From assembly GCA_018296165.2 (NCBI GenBank), contig JACKQL020000002.1, forward strand, positions 1,302,001 to 1,366,000: a stretch of DNA of 64,000 nucleotides, in the 5' to 3' direction. Below are positions 34,456 through 46,885 of the stretch, in pieces (within the stretch, counting starts at the first letter, position 1; the number at the start of each line of letters is the position of its first letter). A program made the translations under genes and the position numbers. The DNA comes from Termitomyces sp. T153 (taxonomy: Eukaryota; Basidiomycota; Agaricomycetes; Agaricales; Lyophyllaceae). Under the pieces are notes generated by a model. It saw only the letters and a program-made list of their open reading frames with translations, made no database searches and was not told where the DNA came from.

Positions 34456-35880
34456 TTGCTGCTTGATTTTTTTGACCTCAAAATCATGGGAAATACTCGG
34501 GCAAAACCTCCAAAGCGTCGATCTCATGGTCAAAAAGAAAGTCTTCTTCAAGCCCAAAATGCACGTCGGCAACACCCCATAATTCTGCCAAGTCTTTTCT
34601 TTCCATGCAGTTCTCTATCAGGAAATGAGGATGCTGCCGTTCAGGAGGCTCGTGAAAAAGAGAAGTCAAAAAAAAAAGCACGGCATCTAAAATCTGAGAA
34701 ACAGAGGAACCAATGATTTGTAAAAGCTAAAAGGGGCCTAGAATTGCAGAGAGAGAGGGCAAAATAGAACTACAAGAACTTCGAGCTATACTGGCACAGC
34801 CAAACACAAAACTCAATCTATTCACAGAACTTTTAGACGATCGAGGAAAGAGGATTGATTATCTCAAATGGTCAAATCAGACTCTCACACTGGAACAGGC
34901 AAGGCTCAGAAAAAGGATCAAATGGTTGAAAGAGGGCAAGGAGCATGCTGTTAAGAAGGCTTTGGAGAGGGCAAAGAAAAAAGGATGGGTCTTCCAGATT
35001 ATGCAGCATGGAGTATACACTGCACAAGCCCATCAAGTCACTTGCTACATGGTTTCAGTCAGGGCAGCTGAGTCCAAGGTTGGAGAAGCACTGAAAACAA
35101 TAGGAAAGGCTCTGGGGGTGGAGGTAGAACCAACAAATGAACCAACAATGAGCCAACAAACTGTGCAGAGAGCTGTCCTCGAGGGGGGTATTGCAGCAGA
35201 TATTCAATTGGGATATGAAATGAGTCAGTCTGACAGTGCATATTCAAAATTTCAGTACCTACTAATGATAAGTAGCTAATGAGTTCAACATTGTAGAGAT
35301 CATCTACAGCTCAGATTCAACATCTCACAAGAATATTGAGTATGAATCATGTATGGTAGCCATGAAAGTTGCCAACTATGATGACCTTGATGCTACTCCA
35401 TCCTGGAAATCACAGTCACTTGGTGTAGGAACTTCAGTGGATCATACCAGTGAAACACAGGTTGAAGGACTGCTCACCTGACTCCACCAAATTGCAGAGA
35501 CATTCAATGCAAGTCCTCTTGCAAAGCATGAGAAATTACATTTTGACCCCAACAACTTTGCACACTGCTTGATTGGTACCAGTGGCAATCATACAGCTGA
35601 CCAAAAGAAAAGCCACAAGATCTTTGGGGAATGGTGCTTCACTGTACTGTGCTGGTGGCTTGGTGAGGAGGTGATTTTCACCAACACTGAAGGCAATGCA
35701 TATTATGTTGCATGTCTTCTTGTTCATACTGTAGAGTTCATCCAAAATCAAGGTGTACAGGAAAGCTGGGATGCACTTACTGATCAACAGAAGAACATCT
35801 TTGAGGGTGTTATTATTGGCTGAGTTGGCCTTGATATGCTTGCATGTAAATCCAGGACAGCTGTGACACTGTCATGGTAG
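34456..35880 (+). pseudogene. Basidiomycete mobile-type hypothetical protein remnant
   Basis: Fragments in two or three frames read: basic, Lys-rich start (MGNTRAKPPKRRSHGQKESL), ESKVGEALKTIGKALGVEV, MSQQTVQRAVLEGGIAADIQ with LGYEMSQS, then SDSTSHKNIEYESCMVAMKV, WKSQSLGVGTSVDHTSETQV and LIGTSGNHTADQKKSHKIFG. This order matches a hypothetical protein family found in very many copies in mushroom genomes, probably a transposon-encoded protein; the enzymatic class is not known to me. CpG is depleted, a frameshift lies near 35,250, and the 3' end is lost where the gypsy element begins at about 35,813-35,880. Confidence 0.6.
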
Positions 35881-38800
35881 TGTGCACCAGGATAAGGTGC
35901 ACCATGCTCATCATCCAACATATAACTACCCACAGGTAGTTACACCCTTTCAACTCAGGAAACAGACCTATAAAGTCCATCCCTATTGAGTCCCAGGGTT
36001 TTACTGGCATGGGCAGAGAATGTAACTTCCCTGAAGGAAGCTGATTGCTCCCTTTTGCCTGCTGGCACACCACAACCACTGTTGGCCACCAATACCAACA
36101 ACAAATGTATTCTGTTGTTATCTGGGCACCAAAATGTCCCATTACATTGTGTGCTTGCTCAAGCACCCTGGTTACCAGCTCTCAATCACAAGGTATACAC
36201 AGTATCTCATGGCCCAAGAGATTGGTAGTCCAAATGAGCTTATCCTGTAGGTGGAAGGACTTATAGTCCTTTGGTTGAGTCAGGATCTCAGCAAAGAGCT
36301 TGTCTTTGCCATACAGGAACTGGATTTGATGGAGGAATTCCCTGTCTGTCCTATTTTTGGGTTGTGGAGACTGGGCCATCCCTAGGATGGCCTCTCTGAG
36401 AGGCATATCAACCTCATCCCCCTCAATATCAGACCCATGTTGAGCTTGGGCTGAATCTCCCTTGCTGTCATTACTGGCAGCCAGCACTTGTGCTTCCTCA
36501 TCACAAATCTTGTGATGATTGCACACTTGCCTACTTCTATGGCTAGGTCTGTCATAGAGAGCACATATCTGATCTAGTTGCGCTTGCATTTCCTATGTGC
36601 ATGTAGGAGGCAGATCATCCCCCTCTGGATCAATATGGGCATCTGCACAGATGTAGTCATAGATGTGGTGTATGTCTCAGGGAGAGTCACTCTCAAAGTA
36701 GTGGGATAAATAGTCCACTACCTTATTGAGCTCTCCTTTCACATATGTGATGTCAAAATTGAACCTTGACATATGGTCCATCCACTGTCCTTGATGTGGT
36801 GACAGATTCTGTTGAGTTTTTGAAGAACTCAAGAGCCTTATGATCCATTATCACATGGATCTTGTACCCCAGAAGCTTATCCTCCCACTTGAGGAGGGCT
36901 TCTAGGATAGCCAAGGTTTCTAGCTCATGTGCAGCATAATTTTGCTGTGGATTGGTGAATTTTTTAGACATGAATCCAGCTGGTCAACATTTCTGCCAGC
37001 TTGAACCTTGTCTATACATTGCTCTGACACCTGTCTTTGAGGCATCACAGATCAGCCAGATGGGATCCTTGTGTTGAGGATCAATTGGGTGCATTACTGG
37101 AGTTTTGGCACAGATCCTCTTGATTATGTCAAAGCACCATTGGTGAATAGGTTGCCAGTGAAATGGTAACCTGTTCTGCATCATAGCAATTAATGGCCCA
37201 GTGTATGCAGAGACATCAGGCAGAAAATTCCTGATGTAGTTCACCAATCTGACAAACTGTTGAATGTTGTTATAGGTTCTAGGAGTGTGCCACTCCTGGA
37301 TCCTATTCAACTTCTCCATATCAGAGTGTATACCCTGTGAGTCAATTACATGGCTGAGGCACTCTATATGCTTGGCATATAGCTCACACTTCTTCCATTT
37401 GAGGTAGAGCTTGTTTTTGCATAATCTTTCAAAGACTACTCTGAGGTGCAGCTCATGTTCCTCAATGGAATCTGAAAAAACAAAAATATCATCTAAGTAC
37501 ACATGCATCCACTTGTCAATGACATTCCTAAAGATGGATGTCATCAATTGTTGGAATGTAGCTGGCATATTACAGTAACCAATCTGCATGATATTACTGC
37601 AATATGTTCCAGTAATGGTCATAAATGCAGACTTTGGTGTGTCCAATGTATGTATCCTCACTTGCTCATACACATCTGTGAGGTCAATTTTTGACCTCAC
37701 TGGTGCATGAGCTACATCTTCCTTGATGACCTCTTGGTCTGGTAAGGGCATTACATCCTTAATGGTATTGTCATTGCATTGGCATGCATCTAATGCCATC
37801 TGCAGGGACCCATCCTTTTTAGGAATGCACAACAGTAGTGTGGCCTGGTTACTACTTAGCATGCACATAGTGGTCAATTTTATCCTGCAATTGCTGCTGA
37901 AGTGACTTAGGGCACCTCAGTATGAAGTATGAGTACCATTTGGTCTCATCAATGAAATTTATCTCATGATTCACTTCTTGCCAAGGAGGAAGTTCCTCTT
38001 TTGTTCCATTGACAATGTCTTGGAACTCATTGTACCACTGCTGTCAAAGGTGCAGAATGTTGCCTTCTGTTAGCTTGGATGGCTGTGCCTTCCCCCCATC
38101 TACTCTTGGTGAAGAGTGATGTTCTTCCTTGGTCAATTTTGCTGGTGGTACAGGCTTTGCATACTTGTCATGCGGGTCCATCAGACAAATTTCTTATTTG
38201 TCTAGTATGTTCAGCTGAGCAGGACTATGGGTTGTCCTGCCTCTCACTTCTATCCATGAGTATTCAAACTTGCTAGGCTTGGATATTGTATCCTCCATAG
38301 CCATTCTGTATATTTCATCATTAGGAGTTAGTCTTCTTACCCCTTGCTGCCACGTCAGGTCAGCAATGACCTGATTCCACTCCTGCAACATTCATGGGTT
38401 GCATGCCCATTCAAGGGTAGGCTTTGGGATTGGTCTATCCCAAATGTTCTATTTCCTTGCTACACAAGGGTCAACTCAAACCTTCTGGCATACTCTCCCC
38501 CCCTCCTGAAGAGTACTCTTTTGGTACTCTTCTTCTGAGATCAGTAGCAACAGGTGGTCCTTGGGTAATCTCTTGGTCACCCAAACCTTGTCCTCATCTG
38601 CTACCTCCTCCACAGTGGACCATTTTAGTCCACCAGGGAGTCAGGACTGCTCATCACACTGCTTTTTCACAGTGTGGAAGCATCATGCACAGCCATCAGC
38701 ATCCTCCAGTGCCAACTTATGAGCTGGAGTTGCCTTTCTGTCAATGACCACTTGGCCATTCTCAAAATCAAGGAGGACCTTATGGGTTCTCATAAATAGT

Positions 38801-39286
38801 GTTCCTACAATCATGTCATAGCAATCAAAGTTTGCAATGTATACATAGACATTGCAAATCTTGCTGGGTACCTTCATAGTAACCCTGGCACCATAGTTCA
38901 CTATGGAATGACTGCCAATCATTCCTAGCTGCAGGGTAATGGAGGTGACCAATGGTGCCACCTATACCCCAGCCACATGAGCAAACAATAGTGTGATTCT
39001 GGAGGTAGTACTCCCTGAATCCCACAGCATCCATGCTTGGTGGCCATTCACCTCTACCCAAGTGATGAGACATTTTTTGTTTCATGCTGGCAGCACTGGG
39101 TGGTCCATGGTGTCCCTGGATGCCACAAGCCACACCTTCTGCATGCAAACCTTGTTGCTACATTCTTTCTTCCTATGCTTGCCAGTAGGGACCTCTGTAA
39201 GGGCAAATAGTCCCTCACTATTACTATCACAAGTATAGCACTCATTGTCATACATTTCCAATTCAATGTACTCTTTGCCATGCTCC
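35813..39286 (-). mobile_element. Ty3/gypsy element, pol part (protease, RT, RNase H, integrase)
   Basis: On the minus strand, from 39,286 downward: an aspartic-protease-like region (38,961-38,683, CNVYVYIANFDCYDMIVGTL), RT (37,877-36,984) with the catalytic box VYLDDIFVFSDS, RNase H-like part (36,971-36,753, FTNPQQNYAAHELETLAILE), a spacer (36,589-36,182), and the start of integrase (36,166-35,813: AHNVMGHFGAQITTEYICCW, then MDFIGLFPELKGCNYLWVVI). The integrase catalytic core is truncated. Its gag lies at 46,886-49,600 beyond an inserted solo LTR. CpG is nearly absent and stops interrupt the frames. Confidence 0.85.
36984..37877 (-). pseudogene. Gypsy reverse transcriptase
   Basis: 297 codons of RT: LLCIPKKDGSLQMALDACQ (family: FVxKKDGxLRxCVDYR), RSKIDLTDVYEQVRIH, then AFMTITGTYCSNIMQIGYCN, YLDDIFVFSDS with both catalytic Asp retained, and YIRNFLPDVSAY and WLICDASKTGVRAMY toward RNase H. 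The change of the conserved DYR and FGLxNAP-type residues fits an inactive copy. Confidence 0.8.
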
Positions 39287-39852
39287 TGTCATGACCCACT
39301 CTCTAGACCCCCAAACCTTGTACTAACCTGCTTGCTTCCCTGGAGTTCCCCCTGATGCCCCATTGAACTTTCCCAACCATTGTACACTCTCAGTGCCCAC
39401 TCCAGGTAACTCCAACACTTCCCCAGCAAACCCCAACAGCCCCCTGGCTAACTCTGACACCTTCTCCACAGCTGTTGATGCTTCCCTTGACCCTGCTGAG
39501 CCCCTGGGACCTTCCTCTGTCATTCCTGACTCTGCTGCACATCACCAACTCCTAGTCTGCCTGATCAACCCCAGAACATCACAACAATCCTGGAATGGCC
39601 TGTGTCCTTCAACTGATCCCATCAGAATATCACCGTGGCCTGTCTTCTAATCACAACCAACACCCATCAACTCTGCACAGAAGAATGCTTCTTGATCTCT
39701 TACTCCCATCATCCCATTTGGGGTCCTGGTAGTTCTGAGTTCATAGTTAGCATATAACAAGTCCATTTCACCTAGCAGACTTATCAAGCCTCTAGGTACT
39801 CTCAGCTCTCAAGCTCCACTGCTTCTCTTTTTCTCTCTCCCTGGCCCAGCCA

Positions 39853-41649
39853 ATGTCCTCCACCATGAAGGCTTCATCAAGGCCATCCACCAGCGGTCCC
39901 AGCCCTGGCAGGACCCCACAAAGCTCATGCCTGCTCCTGACCCACTCCGACCTGAAGTTCCTTATGGCAACAGACTCTGGCCCAATCAAGTTGGTACCCA
40001 ATGCACACAAATGGCTCAAGTCAAAAGGATGGATCCTGGCTGGTGACCCATATGACTGTACACACCTCGTCACCATCCTAGCCACAGCTGCCCTCACCTT
40101 GAAGCAACTCAAACTGAAAAATGCTACAATTGTGGTTGCCTTCCTGCTTGAAACTGACATCACCAACTATGTCTCAAATGCCCTAGCTGAAGCGGTCACC
40201 AGGAAAACAGTGGACAGGATTGGTGAGTTGGTAGAGAAGCTCGGCTCCATGGCCAACTTTCTTGCTGCTAACAATGCCAAACACACTGAGTCAACCCTTG
40301 CGCTCAAGGCAACCTCCAATACCTTGGCAGGAGTGTCATTCTCACTGGACATGTTGGCATCCAAACTCACAAGCCCCACTCCTGCCACCACTCAAAGTCC
40401 CACCTGGGCATCAGTTGCAAAAGGGGCACCCACCTGCCTCACCCCCCTTCAACATGGCCAACACCAAGACAGCAACAACCTCACCCCACAAGACTTGATT
40501 AGTGTTCAGCAGCACCAGCTCTGTGACATCCAAACTGTGCTCATTTGCTTCAACTCCCACGATGACAACGCTCCCAAGAACTTTACCACCACCAGCTCCT
40601 CGACACTTCATAACAAACTCAACAAGCTCTTGGGACAGCTCAACATCAATGCCACGACTCTCTGCCAGGAGGATGGGGAAGTCAACTTCATCACACCCAG
40701 CACTTGAGTCATTGGGCTAAAAGCAATTGGAGGCAGTGCATACCTTGCCAAACTTGATACTGCTGACTCCGCATGTAGGTTCCGCAACTACATTTCCTCA
40801 GAGTGGCACCTCTTTGAAGAACTTTTTGGTGAAAACATGCAGATCATTGAGAAGTCCTTCAGCCTTATAGCTAGGTTTGTACCATGTGCTGGTTCCTTCA
40901 ACCCTGACAATGTATCCTGCCTCCACACAATCAAGTTGGAGAATGGCTTGTGGGTTGACTCCATCACCTTGGCACTCTGGCTCAAGCACTCCAACCTTCA
41001 TGCCCCAAACCAATCTGTTGCCTCCCTCAAAATCACCTGCAATGACCCACACACTGCCAACGACCTAATCAAAAAGCATATATTCATAGGAGGACAACAG
41101 ATAACGATTTGGAAGGACATCCATGAACTGACCTGATGCAATAACTGCCAACACTATGGCCACATCGGGAGGGACTGCAAAGCTGAGGGTGCCTGTGCTA
41201 ACTGCTCAAGCTTTGGCCACATGGCTGCAACCTGCATGGCAGTAACACACAGATGCATCTCCTGTGGTACTGACTCATCTCATGCCAACTCAGACTGCAA
41301 CTGCCCCACCTTCAGAAAACAGTGCGAAGATCTTGGCTCCCACTTTCCTGAAAACTGCATGCCAACCTTCCCAACCAATGATCCTGCTTCCTGAGTATCA
41401 GCACCTGCTCACCAGCCGGCTCCACCTTGAGTGAAACCAACCCCCTCAGCACCCCTTCTGGCTGGACTATCATTGACTGCAACTGCAACTGCAACTGTGA
41501 TTGTGACTGTGCCTACGGCTGCAAATACATCCACAGCTCACCAGGTCCTGGCCACCTCCCAGCTGTGCGCCACCCAATGCCAGTCAACCTCCAGCTCCAG
41601 AGGCTCCAGTCAACTTGGCAGCCTAGGGGACTTTGGCTTCACCTCCTAA
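39853..41649 (+). pseudogene. LINE ORF1 (Gag-like, CCHC zinc knuckles)
   Basis: A 598-codon frame from MSSTMKASSRPSTSGPSPGR to TAA at 41,647-41,649, interrupted only by four in-frame TGA codons (40,705, 41,134, 41,392, 41,428). The middle resembles the LINE gag RNA-binding region (LKITCNDPHTANDLIKKHIF). The end carries tandem Cys/His knuckles, CNNCQHYGHIGRDC, CANCSSFGHMAATC and CISCGTDSSHANSDC. The protein would bind the element RNA. That every stop is TGA points to CGA-to-TGA change. Confidence 0.85.
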
Positions 41650-41702
41650 TCTGGGAACCAGAGGTCTAGATGCAGTGATGACACCCCCACCTCCTCTAAC
41701 TG

Positions 41703-44700
41703 ATGAACTGTCGCTCTTCTAAGGCACCCAGGAAACTCCACATCTGGCAACAAAACCTTTGCAAGTCAAACATCACACAAGCTGAGCTACTAGCCATGGC
41801 AAGCCCTGAGGATTGGGATGTGCTCGCTCTCCAGGAGCCATTCCTCAATCACCTAGGCAACACCAAGGCAAATGGTTATTGGCAAGTATTATACCTCTCT
41901 GACCACAGACGTGATGGGAGCTCCTGCTCCTGCTCCATACTCCTTATCAATACTAACATCTCTACAGATGCTTACTCACAACTAACAGCACCCTCCACAG
42001 ATATTTTAGCAGTCCAATTCACTGGCAAATTCAGATTTACGTTGATCATCAATGTTTACAATGCCTGCACACATAACGAGGTGATCCACTCTCTCTCTTC
42101 CTTTCTTTCTTCTTCTCTCCATCTTGCCCATCCATCCATGTCAGATCATATGATCTGGCTAGGTGATTTCAACTGCCACCACCCTCTATGGGAATCCAAA
42201 GACAATCGTCACCTCAACTCCTCAAGGGAGTTTATTCAGCCTTTGCTGGACTTGCTCTCAGACTATGACATGGAGCTTGTGCTCCTACCAGGCATACTGA
42301 TGCTGCAGACAACAACCAATCATTGGACCTGCCCAGACAATGTCTGGAGGTCCCACTCTGCTGTAGACTCCATTATCTCCTGTGATGTAAACACGTCTCT
42401 ATGCCCTTCCCATGCTGACCACCTCTCCATTGTCACTGAAGTGGAACTCCCCATTCCACACTCCTCTTCCCCCCCATCAAGAGACTTCCGGTCAGTTGAC
42501 TGGGACACCTTTTCCAATGCTCTGAAGGAGCAACTGCAGATCCGTTCCCCAGCTGAACCCATTTGATCTAAGGGGGAGTTCAACACAAAAATCAATGACC
42601 TCACCATAATTATCCAGGAGATCATTGCCAGGGATGAAATAGTCCCACTGTGCAAACTGTGCCCCCACACCAAGCAGTGGTGGAATGACGACCTCAAATA
42701 AAGGCCTAGAGGCATTGGGTATGCAACCTAGCTTTTAAATTCTGTGACTTCCTGGACCATCCTGCAGCTGCCAAGGCAGCTCAGCTCACCTGCAAGATGG
42801 ACACAGCCATTTGCAAGGTGAAGGAGGACTACTGGCATGAGTGGCTCAAGAATATCGACGCATGCCAGATCTATCTGGCAAACAAGTATGTGGTCAAAGA
42901 ACCAACAGACTTTGCCTGTGACAGGGTCCCCAACCTAAAAATCAATGCCAATGGTGTCTCAAGGACACTCTCCTCCAATGCCAACAAGGCTAGTGCGCTG
43001 GCAGACTCCTTCTTTCCCCCTCCTCCTCCCTACTCCCCAGTCCCCCCCTTTGTTTACCCACAGCCATTGCCAGACTCTTCTCTGTTCACCAGAGGATGTA
43101 TAGCTGCGGCCATAGCAAACTTACCCCTGTTCAAGGCCCCTGGCCCAGATGGCATCCCTAACATGGTACTGAAGCAATGCACTGATGTCCTCATTGATCA
43201 CCTCTACTACATCTTTTGAGCCATCTTTGACCTCGATGTCTACTACTCCAGCTGGCTGGAGTCCACCACCTTAGTTCTCCGCAAGCCAGGCAAACCAGCT
43301 TACAACATTGCCAAAGCCTATTGCCCCATTGGCCTCCTTAACACAATAGGGAAGCTCTTATCCACCCTGGTGGCAACTGACCTTTTGCACATTGCAGAAG
43401 CACACAACCTGCTACTAGCTGGCCAGTTCAGTGGGCAACTCAGTTGCAACACCTTGGACGCCATGCATTTGGTGATCTCAAGGATCAAGGATGCCTGGCA
43501 CACCAGCAAAGTGGCCATGGCACTCTTTCTGGATGTCCAGGGAGCCTTCCTTAGTACAGTAAGGGACAGACTCCTCCACAACATGAAGGAACTTGGGGTC
43601 CCCTCAGCCTTCATCTGCCTTGCAGAGAGGATGCTCTCAAACTGCCAGACTAAGCTGAAGTTTGACGACTACTGCTCAGATTGGTTCTTTGTCAATAATG
43701 GAACTACCCAAGGATGTTCTCTTTCCATGCTCTTTTACGCATTTTACAATGCCCCTCTCCTTTGCATTATTGACCCCAGCAGCAGATCTGAACTTTCATC
43801 CGGCTTTGTCAACAATGTCATGTTCCTAGCAATAGCGGAGTCTCTGACAGAAACCCATGCTATTCTGAAGGACATCATGGAACGTGCCCAAGGCACATTC
43901 TCATGGTCTCTTTCTCATTATTCAGCCTTTGAGCTGTCAAAACTTGCCCTGATGAATTTTCCCTGGTCATTCAGGGATAGTATCCCTACTAACCTCTCCC
44001 TTCAGCATATCAACCTCAACCAGTCAACCGCAACTCAAGTTGTTAACACCGTTATCTCCTACAAATACTTGGGGGGTGGTATTTGACCCCAAGTTGTGAT
44101 GGGTGGCACACACACAGAAAGTCACAGCAAGCACAGCATAGTGGACTCACCAGATTGCCTGCCTTTCAAGAACCTCTGGAGGCATGCCCCACACCACATT
44201 CGCCAGCTCTACAACACTGTTGCAGTGCCAGCCTTCACCTATGTGGCAGATGTCTGGTATACCAGAGTGTCAGAGCCCAAGGCAAACAGCAAGAGAATGG
44301 ACTCAGTTGCAATTATGAAGAAACTCTCCTCTGCCCAGCATCATGCAGCCAAAATTATCATGGGTGCTCTGAGCACCACAGCTGGTGACATCCTTGACGC
44401 CCACACAAACCTGCTCCCCATAGACCTCCTGTTTTGCAAGGTACTGGTCAGGGCTGCAGTATGCCTTTCTTCTCTCCCTCCCTCCCTCCCACCCCCTCTT
44501 CAAACCCATACACTCCGCTGCCAGGCATTGCATATGCCACCATTGCTCACCACTTCACAGCATCTTCTCTTTCACATATATCAACCCTTCACTAATTGAG
44601 ACAGTCTTGCCAACCCATCAACTACCCAGCTATAAACCAGCATTCACCACACACATCAAACCCAACAAGGAATCAGCACTCATAGCCATCCAGCGGGTGC

Positions 44701-45704
44701 ACTCATGCTCCTGGGCAGCTGTCTACTGTGATGGATCTGGCTATGAAGGTGGGATTGGGGCATCTGCTGCCCTCTTCATTGACAACAAGGAAACCACTGC
44801 CCTGCAGTATCACCTTGGCTCAGCATCTGAGCATACAGTCTAGGAAGCAGAGGTGGTAGGTTTCACCTTTGGCCTCCACCTTCTCATGTCAATAACCCAC
44901 CAACTTTGTGGCCTCACCACTATTGGTAGCAACAGCCAAGCTGCAATTCGGGCACTCAATAACTAGCGGCCTCACCCAGCCTACTATGTACTTGACCTCA
45001 TGCACTCTGCAGCTGAATCCCTACACAAGAAACAAGACCACCTCCAGCACTCCCGGCAACGTTGAGGCCACCACAACCCCACAACCAACTGGCAACTGAG
45101 GATACACAAGGTTGTCAAGCTCCAGGTCTACTGGTCACCTGGACACACTGGCTTCAACCCTAATGAACGAGTGGATGAACTAGCTAAGGAGGCAGCAAAA
45201 GGTTGCTTGAGCCTAACCAACAGTCTACCCTCATACCTCAGGAAAGGCCCGCTTCCGCTCAGCATTCCTGCAACTCACCAGGCAGACCTTGTCACCACCC
45301 AGGTCATGTGGAAGAGACAATGGAAAAAGTCCCCCTGCTACCCAGTCACCAACAGGCTTGACAAGTCCCTCCCTTCCAAAAACTACCTGTCACTGGTCAA
45401 GTCACTTGACCGGCAGCACTCCGCCATACTCACACAACTTTGTACTGGCCACCTCCCCCTCAACTAGCACCTTTTCCACATCTGCAGAGCAGAATCACCA
45501 ATGTGCCCACATTGCCTTGGCCTTACAGTAGAGATGATCATCCACTTCATGTTTGCATGCCTGCAGTACAGATATGAACGGCATGTGCACCTCCGGCCCC
45601 TCAAATGCAGAGCTGAGTCCCTATCCTTTATACTTAATTCCCCATCTGCACTGACCCACCTATTTAGGTATATAGATGCCACAAAGCACTTCCATGACAT
45701 GTGA
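41703..45704 (+). pseudogene. LINE ORF2 (endonuclease, RT, RNase H), inactivated
   Basis: Starts MNCRSSKAPRKLHIWQQNL. Endonuclease (41,703-42,480): WDVLALQEPFLN, IWLGDFNCHHPLWE, SHADHLSIV. RT (42,797-44,100): FKAPGPDGIPNMVLKQC, GLLNTIGKLLSTLVA, MALFLDVQGAFLSTV, NNGTTQGCSLSMLFYAF, then GFVNNVMFLAIA where YVDD is expected, so both catalytic Asp are Asn. RNase H (about 44,690-45,200): AAVYCDGSGYEGGIGASAAL, a TAG before EAEVVGF, GSNSQAAI in place of a D-x-Q motif, and WSPGHTGFNPNERVDELAKE. A Cys/His cluster ends it (CPHCLGL). In-frame stops include TGA at 42,564 and 43,217; frameshifts lie near 42,710-42,790 and at a run of six G near 44,073. Confidence 0.85.
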
Positions 45705-46104
45705 CAACCTGCTATGACTGTGCCCCCTCATGCCCAGCCCACCTCACACCCTACACATCCCCATCGCCCATCTGGCCCATCTTCACAGAACCCTGCAACA
45801 ACCCATTTACAGCACCACTAATCATTAGGCTTAAACTTAATTCTAATCTATCTTACAGGGCCCCCCTGATAATGGCACTTGGCAATATTCTACTAACATC
45901 ACCTTGGTAGGGACTCCAGCCCTGTCACTCGTTTTAACCCTGCTCGCCCTGTGAGCTCTCATCATAACCACCACCCCTCACTCTCAACAGCTGGTTGCCT
46001 ACCTTCTCTCAGGGGGACATAGCATTACATGGCTCTTGTAGAAGTAGTACACTGTCCATAGTACCATGCAACATGGGTGCCAAGCACCCTGTGCACATTG
46101 CTTG

Positions 46105-46135
<31 letters not shown>

Positions 46136-46885
46136 GCACAACTCTGTCAAGCCCCGCCACTACACCTGCTGTCCCCCAGAGCCCTCCAGTGGTCAGTATA
46201 TAAGTTGTAGAGTAGCTCCTTGTACTCTGGTCTTGATATTGCCTTACTTGATGTGTTTCTAATTGTTTCTGTCTTGTGTTTTGTGTTCTATGTTATGTTT
46301 CCTTTTATCTTTGTCTCCCAGTCTTGTCTTGTCTCTACTTCCATTATTGTTCTTGTTATCATTTTGTATCTCTGCTTGAATCTATTTTTGTTCTTGTCCC
46401 AATCTCATCTTGACTCCATCTCATCTTGTTCAGCTCCATTTCTATCATTGTGTTCAAGTCCTTTCAACCTTAATGCCTTTACAAACTCTGCACTTATGAT
46501 TACAAACCTCAAACATTCTTTAAACCAACTCTGGACCTTGCTATTCTCTTGGCTCTAAGAACTATCAACTCCTGTTGATCCTCCATCAAACTCTGGCCCT
46601 GCTCCCATCACTTGTGTAGCCTCTGCTTGCCCCGCACCTCTAGTACTCACTTCCAGGCTTGTACCTGGCACCCCATCAAGCCCGACCCCTTCCCCGCAAC
46701 TCATTCTAGACCTCTCTGGACCACCCTGGACTTGTTCAGATCACTCCCCATTGCTTATCCTCACAAGTCCCCAATGTCTAGACCTCTCCTGAATGTTCAG
46801 TTATCAGTGTGGAACATCACATCTGCCTAGTAAGGATTTGCCCAGTGTAGCTGAGCCCCCATAATCAGTGGAACCTGACAGCTCC

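Larger units (their letters stand above)
39680..46131 (+). mobile_element. LINE (Tad/I-like) with ORF1, endonuclease-RT-RNase H ORF2, poly(A)
   Basis: The element is bounded by an 11-bp duplication AACTCTGCACA (39,669-39,679 and 46,130-46,140, sharing the last two A of the tail) and ends in a run of 27 A (46,105-46,131). It codes for an ORF1 with CCHC knuckles and an ORF2 with AP endonuclease, RT and RNase H, as in Tad/I-type LINEs of fungi. At about 6.45 kb with a 5' leader of 173 bases it looks full length. It keeps more CpG sites than the host LTR and gypsy around it, fitting its being the youngest insertion, but stop codons and lost catalytic residues make it inactive. Confidence 0.9.
39287..46880 (+). 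mobile_element. Solo LTR (family L1) nested in gypsy, itself split by a LINE
   Basis: Starts TGTCATGACCCAC at 39,287 and ends GAACCTGACA at 46,880. The flanks are GCTCC on both sides (39,282-39,286 and 46,881-46,885), a 5-bp target duplication. After removal of the LINE and one copy of its target duplication, 1133 bp remain, close in size and content to the LTR at 6979-8022, with the CAGTATATAAG block at 46,195. It sits between the protease and gag zinc-knuckle regions of the minus-strand gypsy element. Confidence 0.9.

Noticed and set aside
39287..46880. The L1-family LTR as the 5' or 3' LTR of the surrounding gypsy element
   Set aside because: It is flanked by its own GCTCC duplication, lies between gag and protease, and is in the opposite orientation, so it is a later insertion.
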